64,000 nt of DNA from an uncultured Polaribacter sp. (GTDB taxonomy: Bacteria; Bacteroidota; Bacteroidia; Flavobacteriales; Flavobacteriaceae), in assembly GCF_947500975.1 (NCBI RefSeq), contig NZ_CANMUE010000001.1:404221-468220 (forward strand), in the 5' to 3' direction. This document shows, piece by piece, positions 1 to 8,261 of this stretch. How positions within the stretch are numbered: position 1 is the first letter of the stretch; the number at the start of each line of letters is the position of its first letter. The position numbers were made by a program, and so were the translations under genes. The notes beneath the pieces are model-generated. The model was not told the origin of the DNA, did no database searches, and saw nothing but the letters and a program-made list of their open reading frames with translations.

Positions 1-428
1 ATTACATAACCAAAAACAACACCAATAATTCCTAAAATTATAATTTTAAAATCCCACTTTTCAACTTGTTTACCTATATAAATTATACTTGCCAATACCA
101 AACCAAAAAAGAAAGACCACAATAAGATTGGTTGGTTCTCTAATAAATATTTAATAGCTTTTGCCAAAGAAACAACACTTATAAAAACTCCAATAAAAAG
201 TGATAATAGAAAATTCCCATTTACTTGTTTCCAAGCAGCCTTAAAACCTTTATTTTTTAAAGTTTTAAACATACTTAAATTTACATTGCTAATTGAGCCT
301 AACAACTCTTCATAAATACCAGAAATAAAAGCAATTGTTCCTCCAGAAACTCCCGGCACTACATCTGCTGCACCCATTGCCATTCCTTTAAAGCCAATTA
401 CTAGATAATCTTTAATTGTTCTTCTCAT
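1..428 (-). CDS. DUF368 family membrane protein (partial, runs off the window)
   Basis: The N-terminal ~142 residues are read on the minus strand from an ATG at 426-428; the C-terminus lies beyond base 1. The start MRRTIKDYLVIGFKGMAMG is followed by GAADVVPGVSGGT, the hallmark of DUF368 (PF04018), and then by hydrophobic membrane segments. From family knowledge, DUF368 proteins are inner-membrane polyprenyl-phosphate translocases (PopT type) that recycle undecaprenyl phosphate to the cytoplasmic face. That role is inferred from the motif only. The gene is complete at its 5' end, with about 100 bases separating it from the end of the TPR gene upstream. Confidence 0.85.
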   Translation of the reverse strand, partial: MRRTIKDYLVIGFKGMAMGAADVVPGVSGGTIAFISGIYEELLGSISNVNLSMFKTLKNKGFKAAWKQVNGNFLLSLFIGVFISVVSLAKAIKYLLENQPILLWSFFFGLVLASIIYIGKQVEKWDFKIIILGIIGVVFGYV

Positions 429-528
429 TCTTAAGTTTCATTTTTAAAAAAACGAAGATAAAATAATTTAAAAGAATTTTTAGTTTGTATTTTGATTTAA
501 AACTTTCAAAAATTTAAGGTTAAAAAAC

Positions 529-1899
529 CTATTCTAAAGCCTTTTTATAATCAATTAAAAGTTTTTGGATTTTTGAATTTTCATAAACCGTTGGATACAA
601 CTCGCTTAAAACAATATGATAATCATAATCTAATTTTAAGCCATTTATAAGATGTGAAATTGCATATTTTTCTTTATTTAAAATAAAAAACAAACCTGTA
701 AACCTATATTCTATTTCTGCTAAATTTCCGTAAGTTTTTTGGGCTTTAAATAAAACATTTATTGCATCATTAAATTCGCCTAAAAAAGATAAAACATCAA
801 TTAAACCAATGTAAACTTCTAAAGCATTATCATTTAAAAGTAAGCAATTTTCAAAACCAGAAACTGCTTCTTCAAAGAAATTAAGTTTAAGTTTTATTTC
901 TGAATATCGTCTCCAATATTTAGAATTATCTTCATCAATTTTTAAAGCCTTAGAAATATAGTATGATGCTTTTTGATAATTTTCTTGCTCATAAAACAAG
1001 TTTGTTAATAAAATCCAACCTCTATCTAACAACGGATCTTCATGAACAGCTTTTTTATAATAAGAAACTGCGGCATCCATTTTATTTATTTTCTGGTAGC
1101 ATTCTCCAATTCTAACATAAGCAAACGCAGTTGGATCATCCAAATCTAAAGTTATAAGATAGTTATCTATTGCTTCTTGATATCTTTTTAACTCTTCTAA
1201 AGTTTTTGCTTTTTCTAAATAACCACCAATAAAAGATTCATCTATTAAAACCGCATAATCAAAAGCTTCTAGTGCTTGTGTAAACATTTGTAAAATAAAA
1301 TACTGCCTACCTAATTGGTGCCAAGCAACTTCACAATAAGGATTTTTATCAATATAATTATTTAAATATACAATTGCTTCTTCATGTTTTTTCTCCATGT
1401 CAAAACAATACACAATATTATATAGCGCTGAATAGTCTTCTATATCTTCTTCTACACAGTTCTTAAAATTGAAACAAGCATTTTCAAAATCGTCTAAATA
1501 CAAATATTCCATACCTAATAAAGACCAAACATCTACTTTATCATCAGTTAAAGAAAGTGCTTTTTTAAGGTTGATAATTGCTTCTGTATGTAATCCTTTT
1601 TTGGAATTTATTGCTGCTTTTTGAATAAAAACTTCATCATTTGTTGGTTCTAACCGCTCAATTCTTTTTAACAACAAAATAGCTTTATTCAACTCATTTT
1701 CAAATATATAAATTTCTACTTGAAGTAATCTTAGCTCAACAGATTCTGGGTGTTGCTCCAAACCAAGTTTTACTGCTTTTTTAGCCAAAGCATGTTTACC
1801 AACATCTAAATAATGAACAATTATTTCTTCAAACTCAACCAAATCAAAAAAATAAACATTGTTTGTTTTGAGCATTGATTCAAACTTTAATAGAGACAT
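529..1899 (-). CDS. Tetratricopeptide repeat protein
   Basis: About 456 residues built almost wholly of tandem ~34-residue TPR units, with recurring patterns such as AWHQLGRQYF, FAYVRIGECYQK and GWILLTNLFYEQ. There is no signal peptide, membrane segment or enzymatic domain, so it is most likely a cytoplasmic scaffold. The open frame extends to 1935, but the upstream ATG sits inside a sequence resembling a -7 promoter box (TACTTTTA). I therefore prefer the internal ATG at 1899 (MSLLKFESMLK); the next Met, MLKTNN, is another option. It is divergent from the pyrR run. The specific partner is unknown. Confidence 0.85.
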   Translation of the reverse strand: MSLLKFESMLKTNNVYFFDLVEFEEIIVHYLDVGKHALAKKAVKLGLEQHPESVELRLLQVEIYIFENELNKAILLLKRIERLEPTNDEVFIQKAAINSKKGLHTEAIINLKKALSLTDDKVDVWSLLGMEYLYLDDFENACFNFKNCVEEDIEDYSALYNIVYCFDMEKKHEEAIVYLNNYIDKNPYCEVAWHQLGRQYFILQMFTQALEAFDYAVLIDESFIGGYLEKAKTLEELKRYQEAIDNYLITLDLDDPTAFAYVRIGECYQKINKMDAAVSYYKKAVHEDPLLDRGWILLTNLFYEQENYQKASYYISKALKIDEDNSKYWRRYSEIKLKLNFFEEAVSGFENCLLLNDNALEVYIGLIDVLSFLGEFNDAINVLFKAQKTYGNLAEIEYRFTGLFFILNKEKYAISHLINGLKLDYDYHIVLSELYPTVYENSKIQKLLIDYKKALE

Positions 1900-2004
1900 A
1901 ACTAATAGATTTGAATTATAAATTAAAAGTAACATAAGTCTAAGAAACCTTGTTAAAAAGTGCTTTTTGTTTTCAACAATTTAATTAACAACAGTTATAT
2001 GTAT

Positions 2005-2035
2005 TTTGCTCTTTTAAATTTTGCTTATACATTTA
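2005..2035 (+). promoter_or_regulatory. Bacteroidota-type promoter of the pyrR-pyrB run
   Basis: TTTG at 2005-2008, a 19-base spacer, then TACATTTA at 2028-2035. This matches the Bacteroidota consensus TTTG-N19-TAnnTTTG except for the last base. It implies a transcript start near 2042 and a leader of about 50 bases before the ATG at 2090. It also argues against the upstream in-frame ATG at 2021, which would lie within the promoter. Confidence 0.6.
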
Positions 2036-2089
2036 TTTGCAGTAATTTTGATTTTCAATAGCTATCAACTAAAATTTGATAGAATTCTT

Positions 2090-2629
2090 ATGAGCAGAAA
2101 AACATTACTTAACTCTAAAGATATTGAAATCATTCTGCATAGATTGGCTTGTCAGCTAATTGAAAATCACAATAGTTTTACAAATACAGTTTTAATTGGT
2201 TTACAACCAAGAGGTTCTTATTTAGCTAAAAGATTGTCCAATTTACTAAAAGAAGAATACAATATTACTGACTTACAATTAGGTCTTTTAGACATTACTT
2301 TTTATAGAGATGATTTTAGACGAAAAGAAACACCTTTAGCAGCTGAAGCCACAGAAATAGATTTTTTAATTGAAGGTAAAAAAGTAGTAATAATTGATGA
2401 TGTTTTATATTCTGGAAGAAGCGTTAGGGCCGCATTAACCGCAATTCAATCTTTTGGAAGACCAAAAAATATTGAACTTTTAGTACTAATTGATAGACGA
2501 TTTAGTAGGCATTTACCAATTCAACCAAACTATAGAGGAAGGCAAGTTGATGCTATAAATGAAGAAAAAGTGTTAGTAACTTGGTCAGAAACACATAATA
2601 AAGACGCAGTTTATATAGAACAAAAATAA
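2090..2629 (+). CDS. pyrR: Bifunctional pyr operon regulator / uracil phosphoribosyltransferase-like PyrR
   Basis: 179 residues from the ATG at 2090 (MSRKTLLNSKDIEI); the frame stays open to 2021, but that start falls inside the predicted promoter. The type I phosphoribosyltransferase PRPP loop VVIIDDVLYSGRS is at about residues 99-111, and the IGLQPRGSYLAKRL segment near residue 36 is typical of PyrR. PyrR proteins bind pyr mRNA or act as uracil phosphoribosyltransferase. It lies 2 bases before pyrB, so the pair is cotranscribed and serves pyrimidine synthesis. Whether this one binds RNA cannot be told from the sequence, and I saw no clear attenuator in the short leader. Confidence 0.93.
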   Translation: MSRKTLLNSKDIEIILHRLACQLIENHNSFTNTVLIGLQPRGSYLAKRLSNLLKEEYNITDLQLGLLDITFYRDDFRRKETPLAAEATEIDFLIEGKKVVIIDDVLYSGRSVRAALTAIQSFGRPKNIELLVLIDRRFSRHLPIQPNYRGRQVDAINEEKVLVTWSETHNKDAVYIEQK

Positions 2630-2631
2630 CT

Positions 2632-3561
2632 ATGGATCAACTAAGTGTAGAACATTTATTAGGCATAAAATATCTAAACATAAATGATATTGACCTTATT
2701 TTTAAAACTGCAGATCATTTTAAGGAAGTCATAAACAGACCAATTAAAAAAGTACCTTCTCTTAGAGATATTACCATTGCTAATTTATTTTTTGAAAACA
2801 GCACAAGAACAAAACTTTCTTTTGAGCTAGCTGAAAAAAGACTTTCTGCTGATGTAATTAATTTTTCTGCAAGTCAATCATCAGTAAAAAAAGGAGAAAC
2901 TTTAATTGATACCGTAAACAACATTTTATCTATGAAAGTAGATATTGTTGTTATGAGACACGGAAATGTTGGTGCTGGTGTTTTTTTATCAAAACATGTA
3001 AATGCTAAAATTATAAATGCTGGAGACGGAACTCATGAACACCCAACTCAAGCTTTATTAGATTCTTATTCAATCAGAGAAAAACTAGGATCAGTAAAAG
3101 GTAAAAAAATTGTTATTGTTGGTGATATTTTACATTCTAGAGTTGCGTTATCTAATATATACGCATTACAATTACAAGGTGCAAAAGTAAAGGTTTGTGG
3201 GCCTACAACCCTAATACCAAAATACATTACAAGTTTAGGTGTAGAAGTAGAAACCAACTTAAAAAAAGCCTTAGAATGGTGTGATGTTGCCAATGTTTTA
3301 CGTGTACAACATGAAAGAATGGATATTAAATATTTTCCTTCAACAAGAGAATACACACAACTTTTTGGCATTAATAAAGAAATTTTAGATAATCTTGGCA
3401 AGAAAATTGTAATAATGCACCCAGGGCCAATAAACCGTGGTGTAGAAATTACCAGCGATGTTGCAGACTCTAATCAATCTATCATTTTAAATCAAGTTGA
3501 AAATGGTGTTGCAATTAGAATGGCAGTAATTTATTTATTAGCCCAACAAATTAAAAGGTAA
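2632..3561 (+). CDS. pyrB: Aspartate carbamoyltransferase catalytic subunit
   Basis: 309 residues, the usual length. It catalyses carbamoyl phosphate + aspartate to carbamoyl aspartate, the committed step of pyrimidine synthesis. The carbamoyl-phosphate loop FFENSTRTKLSF (STRT at 57-60), the K-x-E segment VKKGETLIDT, HPTQALLDSY and the C-terminal HPGPINRGVE are all present. It begins 2 bases after pyrR, and the next gene begins 3 bases after its stop, indicating a single transcript. No regulatory subunit gene (pyrI) is visible in the window. Confidence 0.97.
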   Translation: MDQLSVEHLLGIKYLNINDIDLIFKTADHFKEVINRPIKKVPSLRDITIANLFFENSTRTKLSFELAEKRLSADVINFSASQSSVKKGETLIDTVNNILSMKVDIVVMRHGNVGAGVFLSKHVNAKIINAGDGTHEHPTQALLDSYSIREKLGSVKGKKIVIVGDILHSRVALSNIYALQLQGAKVKVCGPTTLIPKYITSLGVEVETNLKKALEWCDVANVLRVQHERMDIKYFPSTREYTQLFGINKEILDNLGKKIVIMHPGPINRGVEITSDVADSNQSIILNQVENGVAIRMAVIYLLAQQIKR

Positions 3562-3564
3562 TCT

Positions 3565-3897
3565 ATGTTAATTACAAAAAAAGAAAACTATATACTTATT
3601 ACTTCTGACGAGAATTCATTCTCTGAGTTTTATAAATCATTTTCTGAACAAGAAAAAGAACTAGAAAAAGAACATTTAATTTTAAACTTTTCTAATAAAA
3701 TTAACATTTCAAGTAAAGATTTTTTATTATTTTTGAAGTATGCTCAATTAAAAAAAGAAAGTGGCACATCATTTGTTATAATATCTTCATCTGGGAATGT
3801 AGATGATTTTCCAGAAAATTTTAATATTGTTCCTACTTTAATTGAAGCTGAAGATATAATAGAAATGGAAGCGATCGAAAGAGAGTTAGGCTTTTAA
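3565..3897 (+). CDS. Small STAS-like protein, conserved position before rnz
   Basis: 110 residues, cytoplasmic, no signal peptide. The pattern of a buried strand (HLILNFSNKINIS), a helix (KDFLLFLKYAQLKKE), a second strand (SFVIIS) and an acidic C-terminal helix (EAEDIIEMEAIERELGF) resembles a STAS/anti-sigma-antagonist fold. No phosphorylatable Ser in a DSSG-type motif is seen, so it may be a divergent structural relative. In Flavobacteria this kind of short protein commonly sits next to ribonuclease Z. It is 3 bases from pyrB and 13 bases from the following gene. Function unknown. Confidence 0.75.
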   Translation: MLITKKENYILITSDENSFSEFYKSFSEQEKELEKEHLILNFSNKINISSKDFLLFLKYAQLKKESGTSFVIISSSGNVDDFPENFNIVPTLIEAEDIIEMEAIERELGF

Positions 3898-3910
3898 ACC
3901 CTCAAAAAAC

Positions 3911-4231
3911 ATGATAAAAAAAATACTTTTTATTTTATTTTTAAGTGTAATAACTGTAAGCTTTTCTCAAGAAAAAACTCTTGAGGGATTATCTGCAGCG
4001 CCAAATCCGTTTACAAATTTCACTAACATCAGTTATACAACAAATTCGGCTTCAAAAATTACTTTAAGTGTAAAGAATGTTTTAGGAAAAAATGTTTTTA
4101 ATAAAGTTTACGCTTCAAAAAATGGAAAAAATACAATTCCATTTTATAAAGATAATTTATCGTCTGGTGTTTATATTTATAGTATAAAAAGTGATGATAA
4201 AATTGTTTCAAAACGTCTTGTTATTAAATGA
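3911..4231 (+). CDS. Minimal T9SS type A sorting-domain protein
   Basis: 106 residues: a signal peptide (MIKKILFILFLSVITVSFSQ) followed almost immediately by a Por secretion C-terminal sorting domain. Recognisable elements are APNPFTNFTNISY, a central K-N-V-L-G-K strand turn, LSSGVYIYSI and the ending KRLVIK. Such domains normally form the last ~80 residues of large proteins exported by the type IX secretion system; here there is almost no cargo. The stop overlaps the start of rnz (ATGA at 4228-4231), so the two are translationally coupled. Export by T9SS is inferred from the domain. Confidence 0.85.
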   Translation: MIKKILFILFLSVITVSFSQEKTLEGLSAAPNPFTNFTNISYTTNSASKITLSVKNVLGKNVFNKVYASKNGKNTIPFYKDNLSSGVYIYSIKSDDKIVSKRLVIK

Positions 4232-5145
4232 GTTTAAAGCTAACTATTTTAGGCTGTCATTCTGCTACACCACGTGTTAACGCTTTTCCAACTTCACAAT
4301 ATTTAGAGATTAACAATCGTCATTTTTTAATAGATTGTGGCGAGGGAACTCAGCGTCTAATGAGAAAGTATAAAGTGGGTTTTTCTAAAATAAATCATAT
4401 ATTTATTTCACATTTACACGGAGATCATTTTTATGGCTTAATAGGCTTATTATCTACTTATGGTATTTTAAGCAGAGAAAAAGAATTACACATTTACGGC
4501 CCCAAAGGTATTAAAGAGGTTACTCTATTACAATTAAAAATTTCTCAATCTCACGCTAAATTTCCTATGATTTTTCATGAGTTATCATCTAAAGAAAGTG
4601 AACTAATTTTTGAAGATGATAAAGTTTCTGTAAGAACAATACCACTAAGTCATAGAGTATATACAAATGGATATTTATTTACAGAGAAAGAAAAACCACG
4701 TAAATTAAATATGATAAATATTGGTGGTTATGAAGAAATTGGTAGAGCTGATTTTTTAAATATAAAAGCAGGTAAAGATGTTGTTTTATCAAATGGTAAA
4801 ATTATTTCAAACAAAGAATTAACAATTGCCCCTAAAAAGAGCTTATCTTATGCTTTTTGTAGTGATACTAAATACAAGCCAGATATTGTTCCAATAATTG
4901 AAAATACTGATTTGTTATATCATGAAGCAACTTTTTTATCTGATAAAGAAGATTTAGCAAAAAAAACAAAACATTCTACAGCTGAACAAGCTGCTAAAAT
5001 TGCAAAAAAAGCCAATGTAAATCAACTAATAATAGGTCATTATTCTGGTAGATACTCAAATCTATCTTTATTTAAAGAAGAAGCTCAACTTACTTTTAAA
5101 AATACTGATATTGCTGAAACTGGAAAAATTTTTAGTATTGATTAG
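4228..5145 (+). CDS. rnz: Ribonuclease Z (tRNA 3' endonuclease)
   Basis: 305 residues of the metallo-beta-lactamase fold. The zinc motif HLHGDH is at residues 62-67, the substrate-proximal PTSQY near residue 21 and DCGEGTQ near 36; later ligands appear in the SDTK, HEATF and GHYSGRY segments. It removes tRNA 3' trailers before CCA addition, and a CCA-type nucleotidyltransferase is encoded at 27.1-28.5 kb. Translation is coupled to the preceding T9SS-domain gene by a 4-base overlap. Its end overlaps the convergent CoA-binding gene by 14 bases. Confidence 0.96.
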   Translation: MSLKLTILGCHSATPRVNAFPTSQYLEINNRHFLIDCGEGTQRLMRKYKVGFSKINHIFISHLHGDHFYGLIGLLSTYGILSREKELHIYGPKGIKEVTLLQLKISQSHAKFPMIFHELSSKESELIFEDDKVSVRTIPLSHRVYTNGYLFTEKEKPRKLNMINIGGYEEIGRADFLNIKAGKDVVLSNGKIISNKELTIAPKKSLSYAFCSDTKYKPDIVPIIENTDLLYHEATFLSDKEDLAKKTKHSTAEQAAKIAKKANVNQLIIGHYSGRYSNLSLFKEEAQLTFKNTDIAETGKIFSID

Positions 5146-5494
5146 TTGATAATAAAACCAAAGTACAGGCAATCTCTGCTATTATATTTTTTTCTTGTAA
5201 TAATTTTATAAACTCCAAATTCTCTGTTCCTGGATTAAAAATTACCCTTCTTGGCTTTAAGCTAATTATATAATTATAATACTCTATTTGCCTTTTCGGA
5301 TTTAAATACAAAGTAACCGTATCTATATTTTTATAAGGCATTTTCTCATCATCAATGAAAACATTTCCAACCTTCCCTTTTCTTAATCCTATTGCAACTG
5401 TATCTAATTCTTTATCAATCAAACTTTTGATAGCAATATTAGAGTATCTATTAGAATTTAAAGATGCTCCTATTACTAATGTTACATTTTTCAT
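5132..5494 (-). CDS. CoA-binding domain protein
   Basis: 120 residues forming a single Rossmann-type CoA-binding domain (CoA_binding_2 type). It starts LVIGASLNSNRYSNIAIKSL, a modified glycine-rich nucleotide loop, and has the RVIFNPGTENLEF segment typical of the family. It is a free-standing domain without an acyl-CoA synthetase partner. It is tail-to-tail with rnz, overlapping by 14 bases with no terminator between them. The ligand is inferred from the family; no pathway is indicated by the neighbours. Confidence 0.82.
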   Translation of the reverse strand: MKNVTLVIGASLNSNRYSNIAIKSLIDKELDTVAIGLRKGKVGNVFIDDEKMPYKNIDTVTLYLNPKRQIEYYNYIISLKPRRVIFNPGTENLEFIKLLQEKNIIAEIACTLVLLSTNQY

Positions 5495-5590
5495 ACTGTT
5501 AATATTTCGTTAAATACTGTTAATTATGGTAACAAATATATCAATTGATACGTCTATTTAGGAATTAATCAAGAAAAACAAACACCTGAA

Positions 5591-8047
5591 ATGAAAAAAT
5601 TATTACTATTATTTATGTTAATTGCCTCTGTAAATTCTTTTGCGCAATTACCAAAAAACAAACTACCTAAACCAGGTACAGTATCTGGTAAAGTAATCGA
5701 CAAAAACTCTAAAGAACCTTTACCTTATGTAAATATTGTTATATATGATATGGCAAAAAAAATTATTACTGGTGGTATTACTGATGATAATGGAACTTTT
5801 ATAATTAAAGACATTCCTAAAGGAAAAAGTATTACTGAAGTTCAATTTATAGGTTTTGAAACTTTTTCTAAAGAAATTGAAGTTACAGATAAAAATAAAA
5901 ACATCAAACTGGGTACTATATCATTAAAAGAAAATAACACTTCTTTAGATGAAATAGTAGTAAGGGCAGAAACCTCTACTGTTGTTCAAAAAGTTGATAG
6001 AAAAGTTATTAATGTTGGTAAAGATTTAACTTCTGCAGGAACTACTGCTTCTGAGTTATTAAACAATGTACAATCTGTAAGTGTAGACAGCCAAACAGGG
6101 GCTTTAAGTTTACGAGGTAATGATAATGTACGTGTTTTAGTAGATGGAAAACCAACCAATATTTCTACTGCTGAATTGTTAAAACAGATTCCTTCTACCT
6201 CAATAAAAAGTATAGAATTAATTACAAATCCTTCAGCAAAATACAACCCAGAAGGAATGAGTGGTATCATCAATATTATACTTAATAAAAATGCAAATAT
6301 GGGTTTTAATGGCTCTATAAATGCAGGTTTAACTGCTGGTCATTATGTTCGTTCAAACTTTTCTACTAACATGAACTATAAAACCGGAAAAGTAAATTTC
6401 TTTGCAAACTATGGCTATAATGGTGGAGATAACTTTAATTATGGATTTGTTGATAGACCTGAGTCTAACATTTTACAAAACTTTCAATTTATAAATGTCA
6501 ATCAATCTCATTTATTAAAAGTGGGTGCAGATGTATATATAAACGATAAAAACACACTATCTTTTTACACAACACAAAATAAATTTACAGGTGGCGGAAA
6601 TGGTAGTACTTTAATTACTCAAAATGATGTTCTAACCTCAAATGCAGCAAACATTCAAGACCAAAAAAGTAATACAGGCACATACAATGTAAACTATAAA
6701 ATAGACTTTAAAAAAGAAGGTCATAATTTAGAATTTGAAGCTACATATTCTAATACTAACAACCCAGAAGATGCTACAAACAGTGATTCATATAGTAATT
6801 CATCAGACACTAACTACAAAGTTTTTAATTACTATAATGACATAGAAAACGAAAGAAACAATACTTTAATTAATATTGATTATACAAACCCTGTTTCAGA
6901 AAAAGGAAAATTAGAATTAGGTTTAGAGTATAGAACCAACAATACAGCAAACATAAACCTTACAGATCAAGAAGGCGAAGTTATAGATGTTGATGGTAAT
7001 GTAACAGGTTATGACCGTATAGGAAATTCATCTTTTGATTATGATAGAAAAATTTATTCTGGTTATATAAATTATGGTCATAAATTTGGAAAAGTAACCA
7101 TGCAATTAGGCGCAAGATTAGAACAGTATGAAATTGAAGGTACTTTTAATTTAGAGAACTCTGATAAAGAAACAATTACTGATGATATTTTTTCTATCTA
7201 CCCATCTGCTTTTTTTACTTTTAATCCTTCAGAAAAAAACCAATGGCAATTTAGCTATAGTAGACGTGTAGATAGACCAGGAATTGGACAAGTTAATCCA
7301 ATTAGAGAATGGAGTACACCATTAATTACATCTGTGGGTAACCCAGAATTAGATCCACAGTTTACCAATTCTTTCGAAGTAAATTATACCCGTAAAATAA
7401 AAAACGGATCATTAACTTTTGGCACTTTTTATAGAAAAATTAATGATAATATTTCTCGTGTAACCTACGCAGATCCTTTAGATGTTGAAGGTGTTAGACA
7501 AATACTATCTTTTACAAATTTTGAAAGCACAGATGCCTACGGATTAGAAGTATCTTCTAATTATAAAGTAAATAAATGGTGGAGAATTAATACAAGTATG
7601 GATTTTTATTCTCAAACTCAACAAGGTATTGTAGATTTAACAAACGATAATGCACAACAAATAGAAGTACAAAACAATGTTTTTAATGCAAGAATTAGCA
7701 ATAGCTTTAAAGCAACTAAAAACTTAAGTTTACAGTTATTTGCAATGTATAGAGGTCCTTCTGAAGATATACAATGGTCTGTTGAAAATATGTGGATGGT
7801 AAATACTGGCGCTAGTTTAAATGTTTTAAAAGGTAAAGGAACTATTAATTTTAGAGTAAATGATATTTTTAGTGGAATGAAGTTTGCCTTTAACTCTACT
7901 TCTCCTTACGCTCAAAATGGTAGATTTAACTGGGAAAGCAGAACTGCATTTTTAGGCTTTAATTATAGATTTGGAAGCGGAAAAAACAAAGCTAAAAGAA
8001 GAAGGCAAAGAGATGATAACGAAAAACAAAATAGTGGCGGATTCTAG
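5591..8047 (+). CDS. TonB-dependent receptor-like outer-membrane protein (outer membrane beta-barrel family)
   Basis: 818 residues. In order: signal peptide (MKKLLLLFMLIASVNSFAQ), a carboxypeptidase-regulatory-like domain at about 31-118 (GKVIDKNSKEPLPYVNIVIY), a plug domain at about 135-235 (LSLRGNDNVRVLVDGKP, ITNPSAKYNPEGMSGIINI), then a long barrel of the OMP_b-brl_3 type ending in FLGFNYRFGSG. A basic tail (KNKAKRRRQRD) follows. This architecture is common in Bacteroidota for receptors with no clear sugar or siderophore assignment. There is no SusD partner next to it, so a SusC role is unlikely. It is a monocistronic unit closed by the terminator at 8101. Confidence 0.9.
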   Translation: MKKLLLLFMLIASVNSFAQLPKNKLPKPGTVSGKVIDKNSKEPLPYVNIVIYDMAKKIITGGITDDNGTFIIKDIPKGKSITEVQFIGFETFSKEIEVTDKNKNIKLGTISLKENNTSLDEIVVRAETSTVVQKVDRKVINVGKDLTSAGTTASELLNNVQSVSVDSQTGALSLRGNDNVRVLVDGKPTNISTAELLKQIPSTSIKSIELITNPSAKYNPEGMSGIINIILNKNANMGFNGSINAGLTAGHYVRSNFSTNMNYKTGKVNFFANYGYNGGDNFNYGFVDRPESNILQNFQFINVNQSHLLKVGADVYINDKNTLSFYTTQNKFTGGGNGSTLITQNDVLTSNAANIQDQKSNTGTYNVNYKIDFKKEGHNLEFEATYSNTNNPEDATNSDSYSNSSDTNYKVFNYYNDIENERNNTLINIDYTNPVSEKGKLELGLEYRTNNTANINLTDQEGEVIDVDGNVTGYDRIGNSSFDYDRKIYSGYINYGHKFGKVTMQLGARLEQYEIEGTFNLENSDKETITDDIFSIYPSAFFTFNPSEKNQWQFSYSRRVDRPGIGQVNPIREWSTPLITSVGNPELDPQFTNSFEVNYTRKIKNGSLTFGTFYRKINDNISRVTYADPLDVEGVRQILSFTNFESTDAYGLEVSSNYKVNKWWRINTSMDFYSQTQQGIVDLTNDNAQQIEVQNNVFNARISNSFKATKNLSLQLFAMYRGPSEDIQWSVENMWMVNTGASLNVLKGKGTINFRVNDIFSGMKFAFNSTSPYAQNGRFNWESRTAFLGFNYRFGSGKNKAKRRRQRDDNEKQNSGGF

Positions 8048-8100
8048 TAAAAACAAATGATTACTTAATTTACTTCACTCAAAAAATTACATATAATAAG

Positions 8101-8137
8101 CCTCAAATTTTGCAATGCAGAATTTGAGGTTTTTTTT
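8101..8137 (+). terminator. Rho-independent terminator of the TonB-type receptor gene
   Basis: The arm CCTCAAATTTTGC at 8101-8113 pairs with GCAGAATTTGAGG at 8117-8129, allowing one internal mismatch, and a run of T follows to 8137. It lies 50 bases after the receptor stop. Confidence 0.85.
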
Positions 8138-8261
8138 ATAAACACTAAAATTTTCTTTTTTTTTCTAAACTAAAAAAAGATAACTTAGCTAACTTATGAT
8201 AAAAGTTATTAAGACAGAGTCATATCGGTTTTAAAATTAAGTCTAATTAAAACTACTCGTA

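Noticed and set aside
2036..2089. PyrR-type attenuator or riboswitch in the pyrR leader
   Set aside because: The ~50-base leader contains no convincing competing hairpins or T tract.
3066..3401. 111-codon open frame antisense to pyrB
   Set aside because: It lies entirely within the well-supported pyrB gene on the other strand and has no family features; it is a by-product of AT-rich codon use.
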